64,000 nt of DNA. It comes from Citrobacter amalonaticus. GTDB taxonomy: Bacteria > Pseudomonadota > Gammaproteobacteria > Enterobacterales > Enterobacteriaceae. Position numbers and translations under genes: made by a program. Location: assembly GCF_018252635.1 (NCBI RefSeq), contig NZ_JAGTXM010000003.1, forward strand, positions 496,001-560,000. The letters are read 5' to 3'. Under the pieces are notes generated by a model. The model worked only from the letters and a program-made list of their open reading frames with translations, had not been told where the DNA came from and did no database searches. Every line of letters begins with the position of its first letter. Position 1 is the first letter of the stretch. Of the stretch, positions 42,137 through 53,881 are shown one piece after another.

Positions 42137-42856
42137 TTAATGTAGGTGGTGGCGGGTCATAAACGACTCCCCACCCAACTGACGCATTTGGCGCAGTATC
42201 CATGCCTGACGACTACGCACATAGCCTGAGGGTGCTGAGGCCTTAAAGCGCAAAGGGTTGGGTAATACGGCGGCGAGTAGCGCCGCTTCTGACTGGGTTA
42301 ATCGGCTGGCCGGTTTGCCAAAATAGCGCTGTGCGGCGGCTTCGACGCCAAATACCCCCTCACCAAATTCCGCGATGTTCAGGTAAACCGTCAGGATCCG
42401 CTTCTTGCTCCAGACCGTCTCTACACCCACGGTAAGTCCGGCTTCCAGCCCTTTCCGCAACCAGCTACGCCCATCCCAGAGAAAGAGATTTTTAACGGTT
42501 TGCTGTGACAATGTCGACGCGCCGCGAATGCGGTTTTCATTACGTTCGTTATGTGACAACGCTTTCTCGATAGCGGCGACGTCAAAACCCCAGTGGTCCG
42601 GAAAAGTCTGGTCTTCTGCGGCAATCACCGCAAGACCCATCCACGGTGAGATTTCGTCCATACTCACCCAGTCAGAGTGGGCGACATAGCCAAAATCCCC
42701 CTGGAGCCAGGCACCGATCTGACGTTCCGCCATCACGGCAGAAAAAGGAACCGGCATCACGCTAAACAGCGCAATGCCTCCCCCCCAGAATACCGCGAGC
42801 GCCAGCACGACACGTATAATTACCCGGCGCAAAACGGCGGCGACCCCTTTTTTCAT
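42137..42856 (-). CDS. mtgA: Monofunctional biosynthetic peptidoglycan glycosyltransferase
   Basis: 239 residues: one N-terminal membrane anchor (about 13-35) and a family 51 glycosyltransferase domain ([14 protein letters not shown] with the catalytic Glu; [17 protein letters not shown]). Polymerises lipid II glycan chains without a transpeptidase domain. Overlaps elbB by four bases (ATGA). Confidence 0.96.
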   Translation of the reverse strand: MKKGVAAVLRRVIIRVVLALAVFWGGGIALFSVMPVPFSAVMAERQIGAWLQGDFGYVAHSDWVSMDEISPWMGLAVIAAEDQTFPDHWGFDVAAIEKALSHNERNENRIRGASTLSQQTVKNLFLWDGRSWLRKGLEAGLTVGVETVWSKKRILTVYLNIAEFGEGVFGVEAAAQRYFGKPASRLTQSEAALLAAVLPNPLRFKASAPSGYVRSRQAWILRQMRQLGGESFMTRHHLH

Positions 42857-43506
42857 TCCGCCAGAACCAGCACGCGTGATACCAGTTTTTCAATGCCCAT
42901 TGCCGCCTGAGCGATGTCCTGCGCCAGCATGTAAGCAGGCGTAGTGACGATTTTGTTGTCTTCATCAACGACGATATCATCGACCGGGCACGGCACATGC
43001 TCCGCGCCCATCTCCTCCAGCACTTCCGCCGTATCAATATCGGTCCCGATTGTCAGACGCAGCGGGAAGTCGAAGATTTTCGGCAGCATGGCCGGGGCAA
43101 TGCACATGAAACCCAGCGGCTTACCCGACTGGTGCATCGCCAGGGCAAGCCCGGCTAAATCCGGATCAACCCGGCATTCACTGCCCAGGCTTGCAAAATT
43201 GCTCAAATTCTTGGCTGCGCCAAAACCACCGGGAACAATTAGCGCATCCAGATCGGCTGAGACCGCCTGCGCAAGCGGACGAATATTACCGCGCGTAATG
43301 CGAGCCGCTTCGATCAGCACATTGCGGGTTTCCGCCATCGGTTCGCCCGTCAGATGATTAATCACATCGGCCTGCGCTTTGTCGGGCGCAAAGCAGATGG
43401 CCTGCGCGCCGCTGCGGGCAATGGCCAGTAACGTCAGCACGGCTTCATGAATTTCAGCACCGTCATACACACCGCATCCGCTAAGAACTACGCCAATTTT
43501 TTTCAT
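42853..43506 (-). CDS. elbB: DJ-1/PfpI-family glyoxalase ElbB
   Basis: 217 residues of the DJ-1/PfpI class I amidotransferase-like fold ([36 protein letters not shown]). The E. coli protein has weak glyoxalase activity on methylglyoxal and glyoxal. Paired with mtgA in an operon; the ArcZ sRNA lies upstream on the other strand. Confidence 0.95.
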   Translation of the reverse strand: MKKIGVVLSGCGVYDGAEIHEAVLTLLAIARSGAQAICFAPDKAQADVINHLTGEPMAETRNVLIEAARITRGNIRPLAQAVSADLDALIVPGGFGAAKNLSNFASLGSECRVDPDLAGLALAMHQSGKPLGFMCIAPAMLPKIFDFPLRLTIGTDIDTAEVLEEMGAEHVPCPVDDIVVDEDNKIVTTPAYMLAQDIAQAAMGIEKLVSRVLVLAE

Positions 43507-43588
43507 TCAAATGTCCTTTTCACCACTGTCAGCAGCACATTAATAATTGTGATTAAAATGCTACGCTTCACACATTTAACTGATTCAT

Positions 43589-43617
43589 GTAACAAAGCAT
43601 TTAAGATTTGCTATCTT
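43589..43617 (+). promoter_or_regulatory. Promoter of the ArcZ sRNA
   Basis: A good -10, TATCTT (43612-43617), seven bases before the ArcZ 5' end, with a weak -35 (GTAACA, 43589-43594) 17 bases up. The AT-rich stretch CATTTAACTGATTCATGTAACA upstream could hold an ArcA site; E. coli ArcZ is repressed by ArcA-P. Confidence 0.55.
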
Positions 43618-43623
43618 AACTGC

Positions 43624-43744
43624 GTGCGGCCCGAATTTGAGCGCTGCGCCTTTTAAATCACAATTATAACTTACGGCGCAGCCACGATTTCCCTGGTGTT
43701 GGCGCAGTATTCGCGCACCCCGGTCAAACCGGGGTCATTTTTTT
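43624..43744 (+). ncRNA. arcZ: Hfq-dependent sRNA ArcZ
   Basis: 121 nt, the same length as E. coli ArcZ, between elbB and arcB as expected. The 5' end starts GTGCGGCCCG. The seed GATTTCCCTGGTGTTGGCGC, which pairs with the rpoS leader and other targets, is kept, as is GCAGTATTCGCGCACCCCGG. Terminator CCCCGGTCAAACCGGGG (43718-43734) plus a T tract. The first 60 nt differ from E. coli, as is usual for the part removed by RNase E processing. The last 10 nt overlap the arcB 3' end on the other strand. Confidence 0.92.
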
Positions 43745-46071
43745 CCAGCGTTTGCCACCCAGGCCTTTAATACCGCAACGTCGTGTTGCCACTCCTGCTT
43801 CATCTCTTCAATCCATTCACCCACGTTATCTTCCCATGCCGGAAGATCGGGTGACTGGATCTGCTGTCCCAACTGTTGCAGATGGCGAAGGCCAACAGAA
43901 CCTGCTGCCCCTTTGATTTTGTGTCCCTCTTCAACCACGCCTTTCTTATCACGCGCGGTCAGGTTGGATTCCAGAACGCTTAAATAGCCTGGCATCATCT
44001 TCTCGAACACCGCCAGCCCATCGGTAATCAGTTTCGGCCCCACCAACTCTATGTACTGTTCCAGCATCGGAATATCTAATAGCGCTTGCGATTTACTGCT
44101 CTCTTCAGATTTCACCGTGCACTCCTCCTCGTTTTGGGTATCCCAGTACTTCTTGATCATGGCGGTTAACGCCGGTACCGACAGCGGCTTGCTCAGCACG
44201 TCATCCATACCGGCATCCAGATACTCTTTTTTATCTTTCAGGACGTTTGCCGTCAGCGCCACCAGCGGCGGCAAATCTTCACGCGCATAGCGCTGGGTTA
44301 GTTCGCGTGAAATATCAAGGCCAGTCATATCCGGCAATTGAATGTCCAGCAACACCAGGTCATATTCTCCCGGCGTAAACATCTCCAGCGCCGCTTTCCC
44401 GGTCATGGCGACATCCACGCTGTTGCCGAGTTTTTCCAGCACTGAGCGTGCCACAATGACGTTCAGTTCGATATCTTCCACCAGCAGGACGTTCAACGCC
44501 GGCAGCGGCAAATCATCATCCTCAAACGCATCGTCAACTTCTTCTGCCACCGCTGGCGCATGGACGGTCAGGGTAAAGATCGAGCCTTTACCTGGCTGGC
44601 TTGCCACAGTAATGTCCCCACCCATGTTTTTCGCCAGACGACGCGAGACCGCCAGACCGATGCCCGTACCGGTCGCAGGTTTTCCGCCGTGGCTGTCCTT
44701 CACCTGATAATACATGGCGAAGATTTTGTCCTGCTCATCCTGCGGAATGCCGATGCCGGAATCTTCCACCTCAAAGTGCAACATGCTGCCTTCGTCATAA
44801 CGCACGCGCACGGTCACCTGGCCCTGCTGGGTAAATTTCACCGCGTTGCTGATCAGGTTCCACAGGATCTGCCGCAGACGCGTGCCGTCGGTCACCACTT
44901 TATGCGGCAGCGGCAAGGTTGGGTCGAGCACAAAACGCAGCCCCTTCTGCTGCGCCTGCAGACCGGAGAGGTTCTCCAGATCGGCCATGAAGCTGGTGAA
45001 ATCCACCGGCTGATTATCCAGTTGAACCTTACGCCGCTCCATCTTATCCATATCGATGATATCGTTGAAGATATTTCCCAACGTCACGGCGGAGACATGG
45101 ATGGTTTTCAGGTATTTTTCCTGCTCGGTCGTCAGGTCAGTGTCCAGCAGAATGCGGCTCAGGCCGACAATTCCGTTCAGCGGCGTGCGCAGTTCGTGGC
45201 TGATGGTGGAAATAAAGGTGGTTTTATCGCGGCTGGCGCGCTCAAGCGCATCCTGATAGCGTTTACGCTCGGTAATATCGCGGCCAAAACCCATCAGGCC
45301 ATGACGTTTACCGACGCGATCGTAGTAAGGCACTTTGCGGATTTCAAAACAGGCTTTTCGCCCGTCCGGATAATCGAGCCATTGTTCATAGGTCAGCGAC
45401 ACATTATGGCGGAAGACTTTTTCGTCGGTCTCAATGACCTTTTCGGCCGCTTCCGGCGAGTACACATCAGCAGGCTTTAAATGCACCAGCTGTTTTTCGC
45501 TTTTGCCGGTAAGCAATTCCATCGCCCGGTTACAGCCGGAAAACTCTTTATCTTCATTACGATAAAAAACCAGATCCGGCGAGGCATCCAGGAAGGAACG
45601 TAAGAAGGAGGATTGCTGTTCAAGCTGGATCTGCGCCTCTTCGCGCTCTTTGATCTCCACTTTGAGCTGCTCAAACGTGGACTGGCGTTCCGCCTCCGCC
45701 TTTTCGCGATCGGCAATCTCCTGATTCAGCTGGGAAATATTATCCTTCAGTTGGACGTTAAGCTTAAGGTCGCGCTCGCGCATCTCTTCCAGCTTTTGCA
45801 CCAGTCGGGATAACCGCTGACGGGATTCTTCCAGTTGCTCCACCACCACCGACAAAAAATAGACCGCCCAGGGGGTGATTAACAAACCAAAGAAAATAGA
45901 GCGGATGACATCGATCTGTTCGACCCGACCATGCAGCACCATGGTGACCGCCATCTGCACCACAATTGCCAGCACAACGAGCGCTAACGCCAGCAGCAGC
46001 GAAAAACGCACCAGACCCAATTTCATCATTAGGTCCACATAGTACTGCGCCAGCATACGAATTTGCTTCAT
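43735..46071 (-). CDS. arcB: Aerobic respiration control sensor kinase ArcB
   Basis: 778 residues, the E. coli length. Two N-terminal membrane helices (about 22-42 and 58-77), a leucine-zipper/coiled-coil linker (about 78-150), a PAS domain (about 153-270), a histidine kinase with His292 (TISHELRTPLNG), a receiver domain with the phospho-Asp in LVLLDIQLPD, and a C-terminal HPt domain with EEGHKIKGAAGSVG. The quinone-sensing cysteines Cys180 and Cys241 are present. Phosphorylates ArcA under low oxygen. Convergent with ArcZ. Confidence 0.98.
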   Translation of the reverse strand: MKQIRMLAQYYVDLMMKLGLVRFSLLLALALVVLAIVVQMAVTMVLHGRVEQIDVIRSIFFGLLITPWAVYFLSVVVEQLEESRQRLSRLVQKLEEMRERDLKLNVQLKDNISQLNQEIADREKAEAERQSTFEQLKVEIKEREEAQIQLEQQSSFLRSFLDASPDLVFYRNEDKEFSGCNRAMELLTGKSEKQLVHLKPADVYSPEAAEKVIETDEKVFRHNVSLTYEQWLDYPDGRKACFEIRKVPYYDRVGKRHGLMGFGRDITERKRYQDALERASRDKTTFISTISHELRTPLNGIVGLSRILLDTDLTTEQEKYLKTIHVSAVTLGNIFNDIIDMDKMERRKVQLDNQPVDFTSFMADLENLSGLQAQQKGLRFVLDPTLPLPHKVVTDGTRLRQILWNLISNAVKFTQQGQVTVRVRYDEGSMLHFEVEDSGIGIPQDEQDKIFAMYYQVKDSHGGKPATGTGIGLAVSRRLAKNMGGDITVASQPGKGSIFTLTVHAPAVAEEVDDAFEDDDLPLPALNVLLVEDIELNVIVARSVLEKLGNSVDVAMTGKAALEMFTPGEYDLVLLDIQLPDMTGLDISRELTQRYAREDLPPLVALTANVLKDKKEYLDAGMDDVLSKPLSVPALTAMIKKYWDTQNEEECTVKSEESSKSQALLDIPMLEQYIELVGPKLITDGLAVFEKMMPGYLSVLESNLTARDKKGVVEEGHKIKGAAGSVGLRHLQQLGQQIQSPDLPAWEDNVGEWIEEMKQEWQHDVAVLKAWVANAGKK

Positions 46072-46164
46072 CAGGGATTTCCTTTACGACAACCTGGCAC
46101 AATAATACTCAATTCTGGGCAAGACGTTGAAGAATGTGCAAGAAATGCGAATGCCCGTCATAGT

Positions 46165-47094
46165 TCAGGCGTCAGGCGGCACCCATGCCCGTCCGAGCGC
46201 AGACCCCTGTGTACCATGCGCACTCAAGTAACGATCCAGTTCAACCATCCCGGTCCAGCGGTTTTCGCACCATAACGGCGCCAGCAGCGTGGGACGGCGC
46301 GCGCTGGCGGAAATACGATGATAAATCACCTCCGGCGGGGTATGACGGATCATCTCGCCTGCGATTCGCGTGTAGTCATCCAGCTCAATCCCGTTCAGAC
46401 GCCCTGCTTCCCATGCACGGGCCATAATACTGCCCTTCACGATGTGCAGGGGATGCAGTTTGATGCCATCCACTCCCGTCTCCACCACCCGCTCAAGGGT
46501 TTGCAGGCATTCCGCTTGCCCTTCCCCGGGCAGGCCGACAATAAGATGCGAACACACTTTCAGGCCGCGCTCACGAGCAAGGCGGGTCGTACGCTGATAA
46601 CAGGCAAAATCATGACCACGATTGATACGGTGCAGCGTTTTGTCATGCGCGGTTTGCAATCCCAACTCCAGCCACACTTCATAACCCTGGTCTTTATACT
46701 CACAGAGCAGATCGAGAACCGCCTCCGGTACACAGTCGGGACGCGTTCCCACGCACAGGCCGACGATGCTGGCCTGGCTGACCGCCTGTTGATACATCGA
46801 GCGCAACACCTGCACTTCAGCAAAGGTACTGGTATAGGCCTGGAAATAGGCCAGATAGCGTTTCGCGCGATTAACCAGATGCGCCTGGTGCGCGAGTTGT
46901 TCGGCGATCGAATGATGCTGCTGCGCTTCATCAGCAAAAGAGGCAACGTTACAGAAAGTGCAGCCGCCGCGTCCGATAGTACCATCGCGATTTGGACAGC
47001 TAAATCCGCCATGGAGCGTCAGTTTATGAACCTTTTGCCCATAACGGCGAGAAAGATCCCCACCAAACATATTGACTAATTTCTGTAACTGCAT
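46165..47094 (-). CDS. yhcC: Radical SAM protein YhcC (TIGR01212 type)
   Basis: 309 residues, the E. coli length. Cys-rich radical SAM signature CPNRDGTIGRGGCTFCN, then the SAM-fold parts GLCVGTRPDCVPEAV and LELGLQTAHDKTL. The spacing of the cluster cysteines differs from the standard CX3CX2C. The enzyme's substrate was long unknown; related radical SAM proteins modify tRNA or proteins. The ATG at 47094 gives MQLQKLVNMFGGDLSRRYGQ. Confidence 0.92.
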   Translation of the reverse strand: MQLQKLVNMFGGDLSRRYGQKVHKLTLHGGFSCPNRDGTIGRGGCTFCNVASFADEAQQHHSIAEQLAHQAHLVNRAKRYLAYFQAYTSTFAEVQVLRSMYQQAVSQASIVGLCVGTRPDCVPEAVLDLLCEYKDQGYEVWLELGLQTAHDKTLHRINRGHDFACYQRTTRLARERGLKVCSHLIVGLPGEGQAECLQTLERVVETGVDGIKLHPLHIVKGSIMARAWEAGRLNGIELDDYTRIAGEMIRHTPPEVIYHRISASARRPTLLAPLWCENRWTGMVELDRYLSAHGTQGSALGRAWVPPDA

Positions 47095-47780
47095 AATCTG
47101 GTAGACCGCGCCTTGAAAAGAGGCCAAAGCCTGCCATTTTTAGCCACAGTCGGCGATGACCTGGATCAATCGCCCTGGCAGGCTTTTATCAATTGCATAC
47201 TCAGTCAAAATAAACGATATTTCATTCATAACCCAGCCAATTACTTTTCCTTATCTCCGGCCATTTTTTTTATCTTCTGACGTCGATTGCGCAAAAACAG
47301 TATCATTAAACGCCATATCGCAACGAACCAGCATAAAACACCACATCTAACAACGAATAAAGCGGAGACATGAGCTAACAAGCGGTTATGACAGTGAGAC
47401 AGATCACACTCCCCGTCTCGTTTCCAGTACGTTAATTCAATGTCAAAATGATATTATTCTTAATATTTTCATAAAGATATATGCTCGTTAGCACATTATT
47501 AGAGAAATAAGATTGCCATTTGACCTGTGTGTGGATTCCCGATAACGTGGAAATCCGCTGGAAGCTTTCTGGATGAGCGGTGTGCTCATCATATTTATGC
47601 AGTAATTGAGATTCCCTCTGACAGCAAGTCCTCAAACTTGTTTGACCTAAGCGAAATGGATAAAGAGGGCGAATGCGAGGTACGCGTATGATACGCAAAC
47701 CCCGTCGCCATGCTCTTGGTGTGCCCGTGCGCAAACGGTATCGGAAGGGGATCCCGCAGAGCCTGGGGAGGTTCACTGAT
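47095..47780 (+). other. gltBD control region and leader
   Basis: About 690 bp without a convincing gene. The 47430-47520 stretch is AT-rich (aatgatattattcttaatat), as expected for Lrp, IHF and other binding sites at the glt promoter; I do not assign exact sites. The last 108 bases are an open frame in phase with gltB whose first half encodes a conserved-looking RKPRRHALGVPVR; see findings. Confidence 0.5.
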
Positions 47781-50700
47781 ATGTTGTACGATAAATCCCT
47801 TGAGAAGGATAACTGTGGTTTCGGCCTGATCGCCCACATAGAAGGCGAACCTAGCCACAAGGTAGTGCGTACCGCCATACACGCACTGGCCCGAATGCAG
47901 CACCGTGGCGCAATCCTCGCAGATGGTAAAACCGGCGATGGTTGTGGTCTGCTGCTGCAAAAACCTGACCGCTTTTTCCGCATCGTTGCGCAAGAGCGCG
48001 GCTGGCGTTTAGCCAAAAATTACGCGGTCGGGATGATCTTCCTGAATAAAGATCCTGAACTGGCCGCCGCATCTCGCCGTATTGTCGAAGAAGAGCTTCA
48101 GCAGGAAACCCTGTCGATTGTTGGCTGGCGCGATGTGCCGACCAACGAAGGTGTGCTGGGTGAAATAGCCCTCTCCTCCCTACCGCGTATAGAACAAATT
48201 TTTGTGAATGCCCCTGCAGGCTGGCGTCCGCGCGATATGGAACGTCGCCTGTTCATCGCCCGTCGCCGTATTGAAAAACGACTGCAGGAAGACAAGGACT
48301 TCTACATCTGTAGCCTGTCAAACCTGGTCAACATCTATAAGGGTCTGTGTATGCCGGCGGATCTGCCGCGCTTCTACCTGGACCTCGCGGACCTGCGTCT
48401 GGAATCGGCCATTTGCCTGTTCCACCAGCGCTTCTCCACCAACACCGTACCGCGCTGGCCGCTGGCGCAGCCGTTCCGCTATCTGGCGCACAACGGCGAG
48501 ATCAACACCATTACCGGCAACCGCCAGTGGGCCCGCGCGCGTACCTATAAATTCCAGACTCCGCTGATCCCGGATCTGCACGACGCCGCGCCGTTTGTCA
48601 ACGAAACCGGCTCTGACTCCAGTTCAATGGATAATATGCTGGAACTGCTGCTGGCGGGCGGGATGGACATCATCCGCGCCATGCGTCTGCTGGTACCGCC
48701 AGCCTGGCAGAACAACCCGGATATGGACCCGGATCTGCGCGCCTTCTTTGACTTTAACTCCATGCATATGGAGCCGTGGGACGGCCCGGCTGGTATCGTC
48801 ATGTCCGACGGGCGTTTCGCCGCCTGTAACCTCGACCGTAACGGTCTGCGTCCGGCGCGCTATGTCATTACCAAAGACAAACTGATCACCTGCGCGTCTG
48901 AAGTCGGGATCTGGGACTACCAGCCTGACGAAGTGGTCGAAAAGGGCCGCGTCGGCCCCGGCGAGCTGATGGTTATCGACACCCGCGGCGGCTGCATTTT
49001 GCATTCCGCCGAAACGGACAATGACCTGAAAAGCCGCCATCCGTATAAAGAGTGGATGGAGAAAAACGTCCGCCGCCTGGTGCCTTTTGAAGATCTGGCT
49101 GACGATCAGGTTGGCCAACGTGAACTGGACGACGACACGCTCGCCAGCTACCAGAAACAGTTTAATTACAGCGCCGAAGAACTGGATTCCGTTCTCCGCG
49201 TGCTCGGCGAAAACGGTCAGGAAGCGGTCGGCTCAATGGGTGATGATACCCCGTTTGCCGTGCTTTCCAGCCAGCCGCGCATCATTTACGACTACTTCCG
49301 CCAACAGTTTGCCCAGGTAACGAATCCACCGATCGATCCGTTGCGTGAAGCGCATGTCATGTCGCTGGCCACCAGCATCGGTCGTGAGATGAACGTCTTC
49401 TGCGAAGCGGAAGGCCAGGCGCACCGTCTGAGCTTTAAATCTCCGATTCTGCTGTACTCCGATTTCCAACAGCTCACTACGATGAAAGAAGAGCACTATC
49501 GCGCCGACCGGCTCGATATCACCTTCGATGCGACGCAAACTACGCTGGAAGAAACGATCAAAGCGCTGTGCGATACCGCCGAGCAGATGGTACGCAGCGG
49601 TACCGTTCTGCTGGTGCTGACGGATCGTAATATCGGCAAGCATCGTCTACCGGTACCGGCCCCGATGGCGGTCGGCGCAGTACAGACGCGCCTGGTAGAA
49701 CAGAACCTGCGCTGCGACGCCAACATTATTGTCGAAACCGCAAGCGCCCGTGACCCGCACCACTTCGCCGTGCTGCTGGGCTTTGGCGCGACGGCCATCT
49801 ACCCCTATCTCGCGTACGAGACGCTGGGCCGTTTGATCGACACCCAGGCGATCGCCAAAAACTACCGTACCGTGATGCTGAACTACCGTAACGGCATCAA
49901 TAAAGGGCTGTACAAAATCATGTCCAAAATGGGCATCTCGACTATCGCCTCCTACCGCTGTTCCAAACTGTTTGAAGCAGTCGGCCTGCATGATGATGTC
50001 GTTGCGCTGTGCTTCCAGGGCGTGGTCAGCCGCATCGGCGGCGCGAACTTTGCAGACTTCCAGCAGGATCTGCTGAACCTGTCCAAACGTGCCTGGCTGG
50101 CACGTAAACCGATTTCACAAGGTGGTCTGCTGAAGTATGTGCATGGCGGCGAATACCACGCCTACAACCCGGACGTGGTGCGTACCCTGCAACAGGCGGT
50201 TCAGAGCGGGGAATACAGCGATTATCAGGAATACGCAAAACTGGTCAATGAGCGTCCCGCGACGACGCTGCGCGATCTGTTGGCGATTAATCCCGGCGAC
50301 GACGCGGTCAGCATTGATGACGTCGAACCGGCAAGCGAACTGTTCAAACGTTTTGATACCGCAGCAATGTCGATCGGCGCACTAAGCCCGGAAGCACATG
50401 AAGCGCTGGCCGAAGCGATGAACAGCATCGGTGGTAATTCCAACTCCGGCGAAGGCGGCGAAGACCCGGCGCGCTATGGCACTAATAAAGTGTCACGCAT
50501 CAAGCAGGTCGCCTCTGGGCGTTTTGGCGTTACCCCGGCGTATCTGGTTAACGCCGACGTGATTCAGATTAAAGTGGCTCAGGGTGCGAAACCGGGCGAA
50601 GGCGGTCAGTTACCCGGTGATAAAGTGACGCCGTACATCGCCAAACTGCGCTATTCGGTACCGGGCGTGACGCTGATCTCCCCGCCGCCGCACCACGATA

Positions 50701-52241
50701 TCTACTCTATCGAGGATTTAGCGCAGCTGATTTTCGACCTGAAGCAGGTGAACCCGAAAGCGATGATCTCCGTGAAGCTGGTGTCCGAACCGGGCGTCGG
50801 TACTATCGCCACCGGCGTGGCGAAAGCCTACGCTGACCTGATCACCATCGCCGGTTATGACGGCGGCACCGGTGCGAGTCCGCTCTCTTCGGTAAAATAC
50901 GCGGGATGTCCGTGGGAGCTGGGCCTGGTGGAAACCCAACAGGCACTGGTCGCCAACGGCCTGCGTCATAAGATCCGTTTGCAGGTCGATGGCGGTCTGA
51001 AAACCGGCGTGGATATCATCAAAGCGGCGATCCTCGGTGCCGAAAGCTTCGGCTTCGGAACCGGTCCGATGGTGGCGCTGGGCTGTAAATATCTGCGTAT
51101 TTGCCATCTCAACAACTGTGCAACCGGTGTGGCAACCCAGGACGACAAACTGCGTAAGAACCACTATCACGGTCTGCCGTTCAAAGTGACCAACTACTTT
51201 GAGTTTATCGCTCGTGAAACGCGTGAATTAATGGCGCAGCTTGGCGTGACGCGTCTGGTGGATCTGATTGGTCGTACCGACCTGCTGAAAGAGCTGGACG
51301 GGTTTACTGCTAAACAGCAGAAGCTGGCACTCTCCCGACTGCTGGAAACCGCACAACCTAAGGCCGGCAAAGCGTTGTACTGCACCGAAAACAACCCGCC
51401 GTTTGATAACGGTGTGCTGAACGCGCAGTTGCTGCAACAGGCGAAACCGTATGTCGATGAACGCCAGAGCAAAACCTTCTGGTTCGATATTCGCAACACC
51501 GATCGTTCTGTTGGTGCGTCGCTCTCGGGGTATATTGCCCAGACACACGGCGATCAGGGGCTGGCCTCTGACCCGATCAAAGCACACTTCAGCGGCACCG
51601 CAGGCCAGAGCTTCGGCGTCTGGAACGCGGGCGGCGTGGAGTTATATCTGACGGGTGATGCCAACGACTACGTCGGCAAAGGCATGGCAGGCGGTCTGCT
51701 GGCGGTGCGTCCTCCGGTGGGTTCCGCTTTCCGTAGCCATGAAGCGAGCATCATCGGCAATACCTGCCTGTATGGCGCAACCGGTGGTCGTCTGTATGCC
51801 GCAGGACGTGCGGGTGAGCGTTTCGGGGTGCGTAACTCTGGTGCTATCACCGTGGTGGAAGGGATTGGCGACAACGGGTGTGAATACATGACCGGTGGGA
51901 TCGTCTGTATCCTCGGCAAAACCGGAGTCAACTTCGGCGCGGGAATGACGGGCGGGTTCGCCTACGTGCTGGACGAAGACGGCGAGTTCCGTAAACGCGT
52001 AAACCCGGAACTGGTCGAAGTGCTGGGTGTTGACGAACTGGCTATCCACGAAGAGCATCTGCGTGGCCTGATCACCGAGCACGTGCAGCATACTGGTTCA
52101 CAGCGCGGGGAAGAGATTCTGGCTAACTGGTCAACCTTCGCTAACAAATTCGCGCTGGTTAAACCGAAGTCCAGTGATGTGAAAGCACTGTTGGGTCACC
52201 GTAGTCGTAGCGCAGCAGAGCTGCGCGTGCAGGCGCAGTAA
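47781..52241 (+). CDS. gltB: Glutamate synthase (NADPH) large subunit
   Basis: 1486 residues, the E. coli precursor length. Makes two glutamates from glutamine and 2-oxoglutarate with GltD. The N-terminal 11-residue propeptide ends at DN, exposing Cys12 (CGFGLIAHIEG) as the glutamine-amidotransferase nucleophile. Then come the central domain, the FMN-binding synthase barrel (NSNSGEGGEDPARYGTNKVS onward) with the 3Fe-4S cysteines in CKYLRICHLNNCATG, and the C-terminal beta helix. I chose the ATG at 47781 because GGGAGG lies nine bases before it; in-frame ATGs at 47673 and 47688 lack a good ribosome site. Confidence 0.97.
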   Translation: MLYDKSLEKDNCGFGLIAHIEGEPSHKVVRTAIHALARMQHRGAILADGKTGDGCGLLLQKPDRFFRIVAQERGWRLAKNYAVGMIFLNKDPELAAASRRIVEEELQQETLSIVGWRDVPTNEGVLGEIALSSLPRIEQIFVNAPAGWRPRDMERRLFIARRRIEKRLQEDKDFYICSLSNLVNIYKGLCMPADLPRFYLDLADLRLESAICLFHQRFSTNTVPRWPLAQPFRYLAHNGEINTITGNRQWARARTYKFQTPLIPDLHDAAPFVNETGSDSSSMDNMLELLLAGGMDIIRAMRLLVPPAWQNNPDMDPDLRAFFDFNSMHMEPWDGPAGIVMSDGRFAACNLDRNGLRPARYVITKDKLITCASEVGIWDYQPDEVVEKGRVGPGELMVIDTRGGCILHSAETDNDLKSRHPYKEWMEKNVRRLVPFEDLADDQVGQRELDDDTLASYQKQFNYSAEELDSVLRVLGENGQEAVGSMGDDTPFAVLSSQPRIIYDYFRQQFAQVTNPPIDPLREAHVMSLATSIGREMNVFCEAEGQAHRLSFKSPILLYSDFQQLTTMKEEHYRADRLDITFDATQTTLEETIKALCDTAEQMVRSGTVLLVLTDRNIGKHRLPVPAPMAVGAVQTRLVEQNLRCDANIIVETASARDPHHFAVLLGFGATAIYPYLAYETLGRLIDTQAIAKNYRTVMLNYRNGINKGLYKIMSKMGISTIASYRCSKLFEAVGLHDDVVALCFQGVVSRIGGANFADFQQDLLNLSKRAWLARKPISQGGLLKYVHGGEYHAYNPDVVRTLQQAVQSGEYSDYQEYAKLVNERPATTLRDLLAINPGDDAVSIDDVEPASELFKRFDTAAMSIGALSPEAHEALAEAMNSIGGNSNSGEGGEDPARYGTNKVSRIKQVASGRFGVTPAYLVNADVIQIKVAQGAKPGEGGQLPGDKVTPYIAKLRYSVPGVTLISPPPHHDIYSIEDLAQLIFDLKQVNPKAMISVKLVSEPGVGTIATGVAKAYADLITIAGYDGGTGASPLSSVKYAGCPWELGLVETQQALVANGLRHKIRLQVDGGLKTGVDIIKAAILGAESFGFGTGPMVALGCKYLRICHLNNCATGVATQDDKLRKNHYHGLPFKVTNYFEFIARETRELMAQLGVTRLVDLIGRTDLLKELDGFTAKQQKLALSRLLETAQPKAGKALYCTENNPPFDNGVLNAQLLQQAKPYVDERQSKTFWFDIRNTDRSVGASLSGYIAQTHGDQGLASDPIKAHFSGTAGQSFGVWNAGGVELYLTGDANDYVGKGMAGGLLAVRPPVGSAFRSHEASIIGNTCLYGATGGRLYAAGRAGERFGVRNSGAITVVEGIGDNGCEYMTGGIVCILGKTGVNFGAGMTGGFAYVLDEDGEFRKRVNPELVEVLGVDELAIHEEHLRGLITEHVQHTGSQRGEEILANWSTFANKFALVKPKSSDVKALLGHRSRSAAELRVQAQ

Positions 52242-53672
<1,431 letters not shown>

Positions 53673-53685
53673 TCAACCTTTCTGG

Positions 53686-53734
53686 CTCCCCTGCCCCGAG
53701 TACTCGCTCAGGGATGGGGAGTCACCCTTTTTTT
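53686..53734 (+). terminator. Intrinsic terminator after gltD
   Basis: CTCCCCTGCCC, a loop containing the CGAGTACTCG palindrome, AGGGATGGGGAG and then CACCCTTTTTTT. A long interrupted stem with a T7 tract. Confidence 0.6.
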
Positions 53735-53881
53735 AGCAATGTCCCACCTTCATTCTTCGAAAGCGGCTCGCAAATTCCGCCGTAAGTGAATGTAATGGGC
53801 TGAGAAGAATTGACCGTATATCCCCTTAAGCGTAGTGATAGCGATATATTTTCAATCCGTAACTATCATGCCAGGGATAAT

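Noticed and set aside
47156-47350. 64-codon frame in the gltB upstream region
   Set aside because: No ribosome site, no conserved features and low-complexity composition. Treated as non-coding control DNA.
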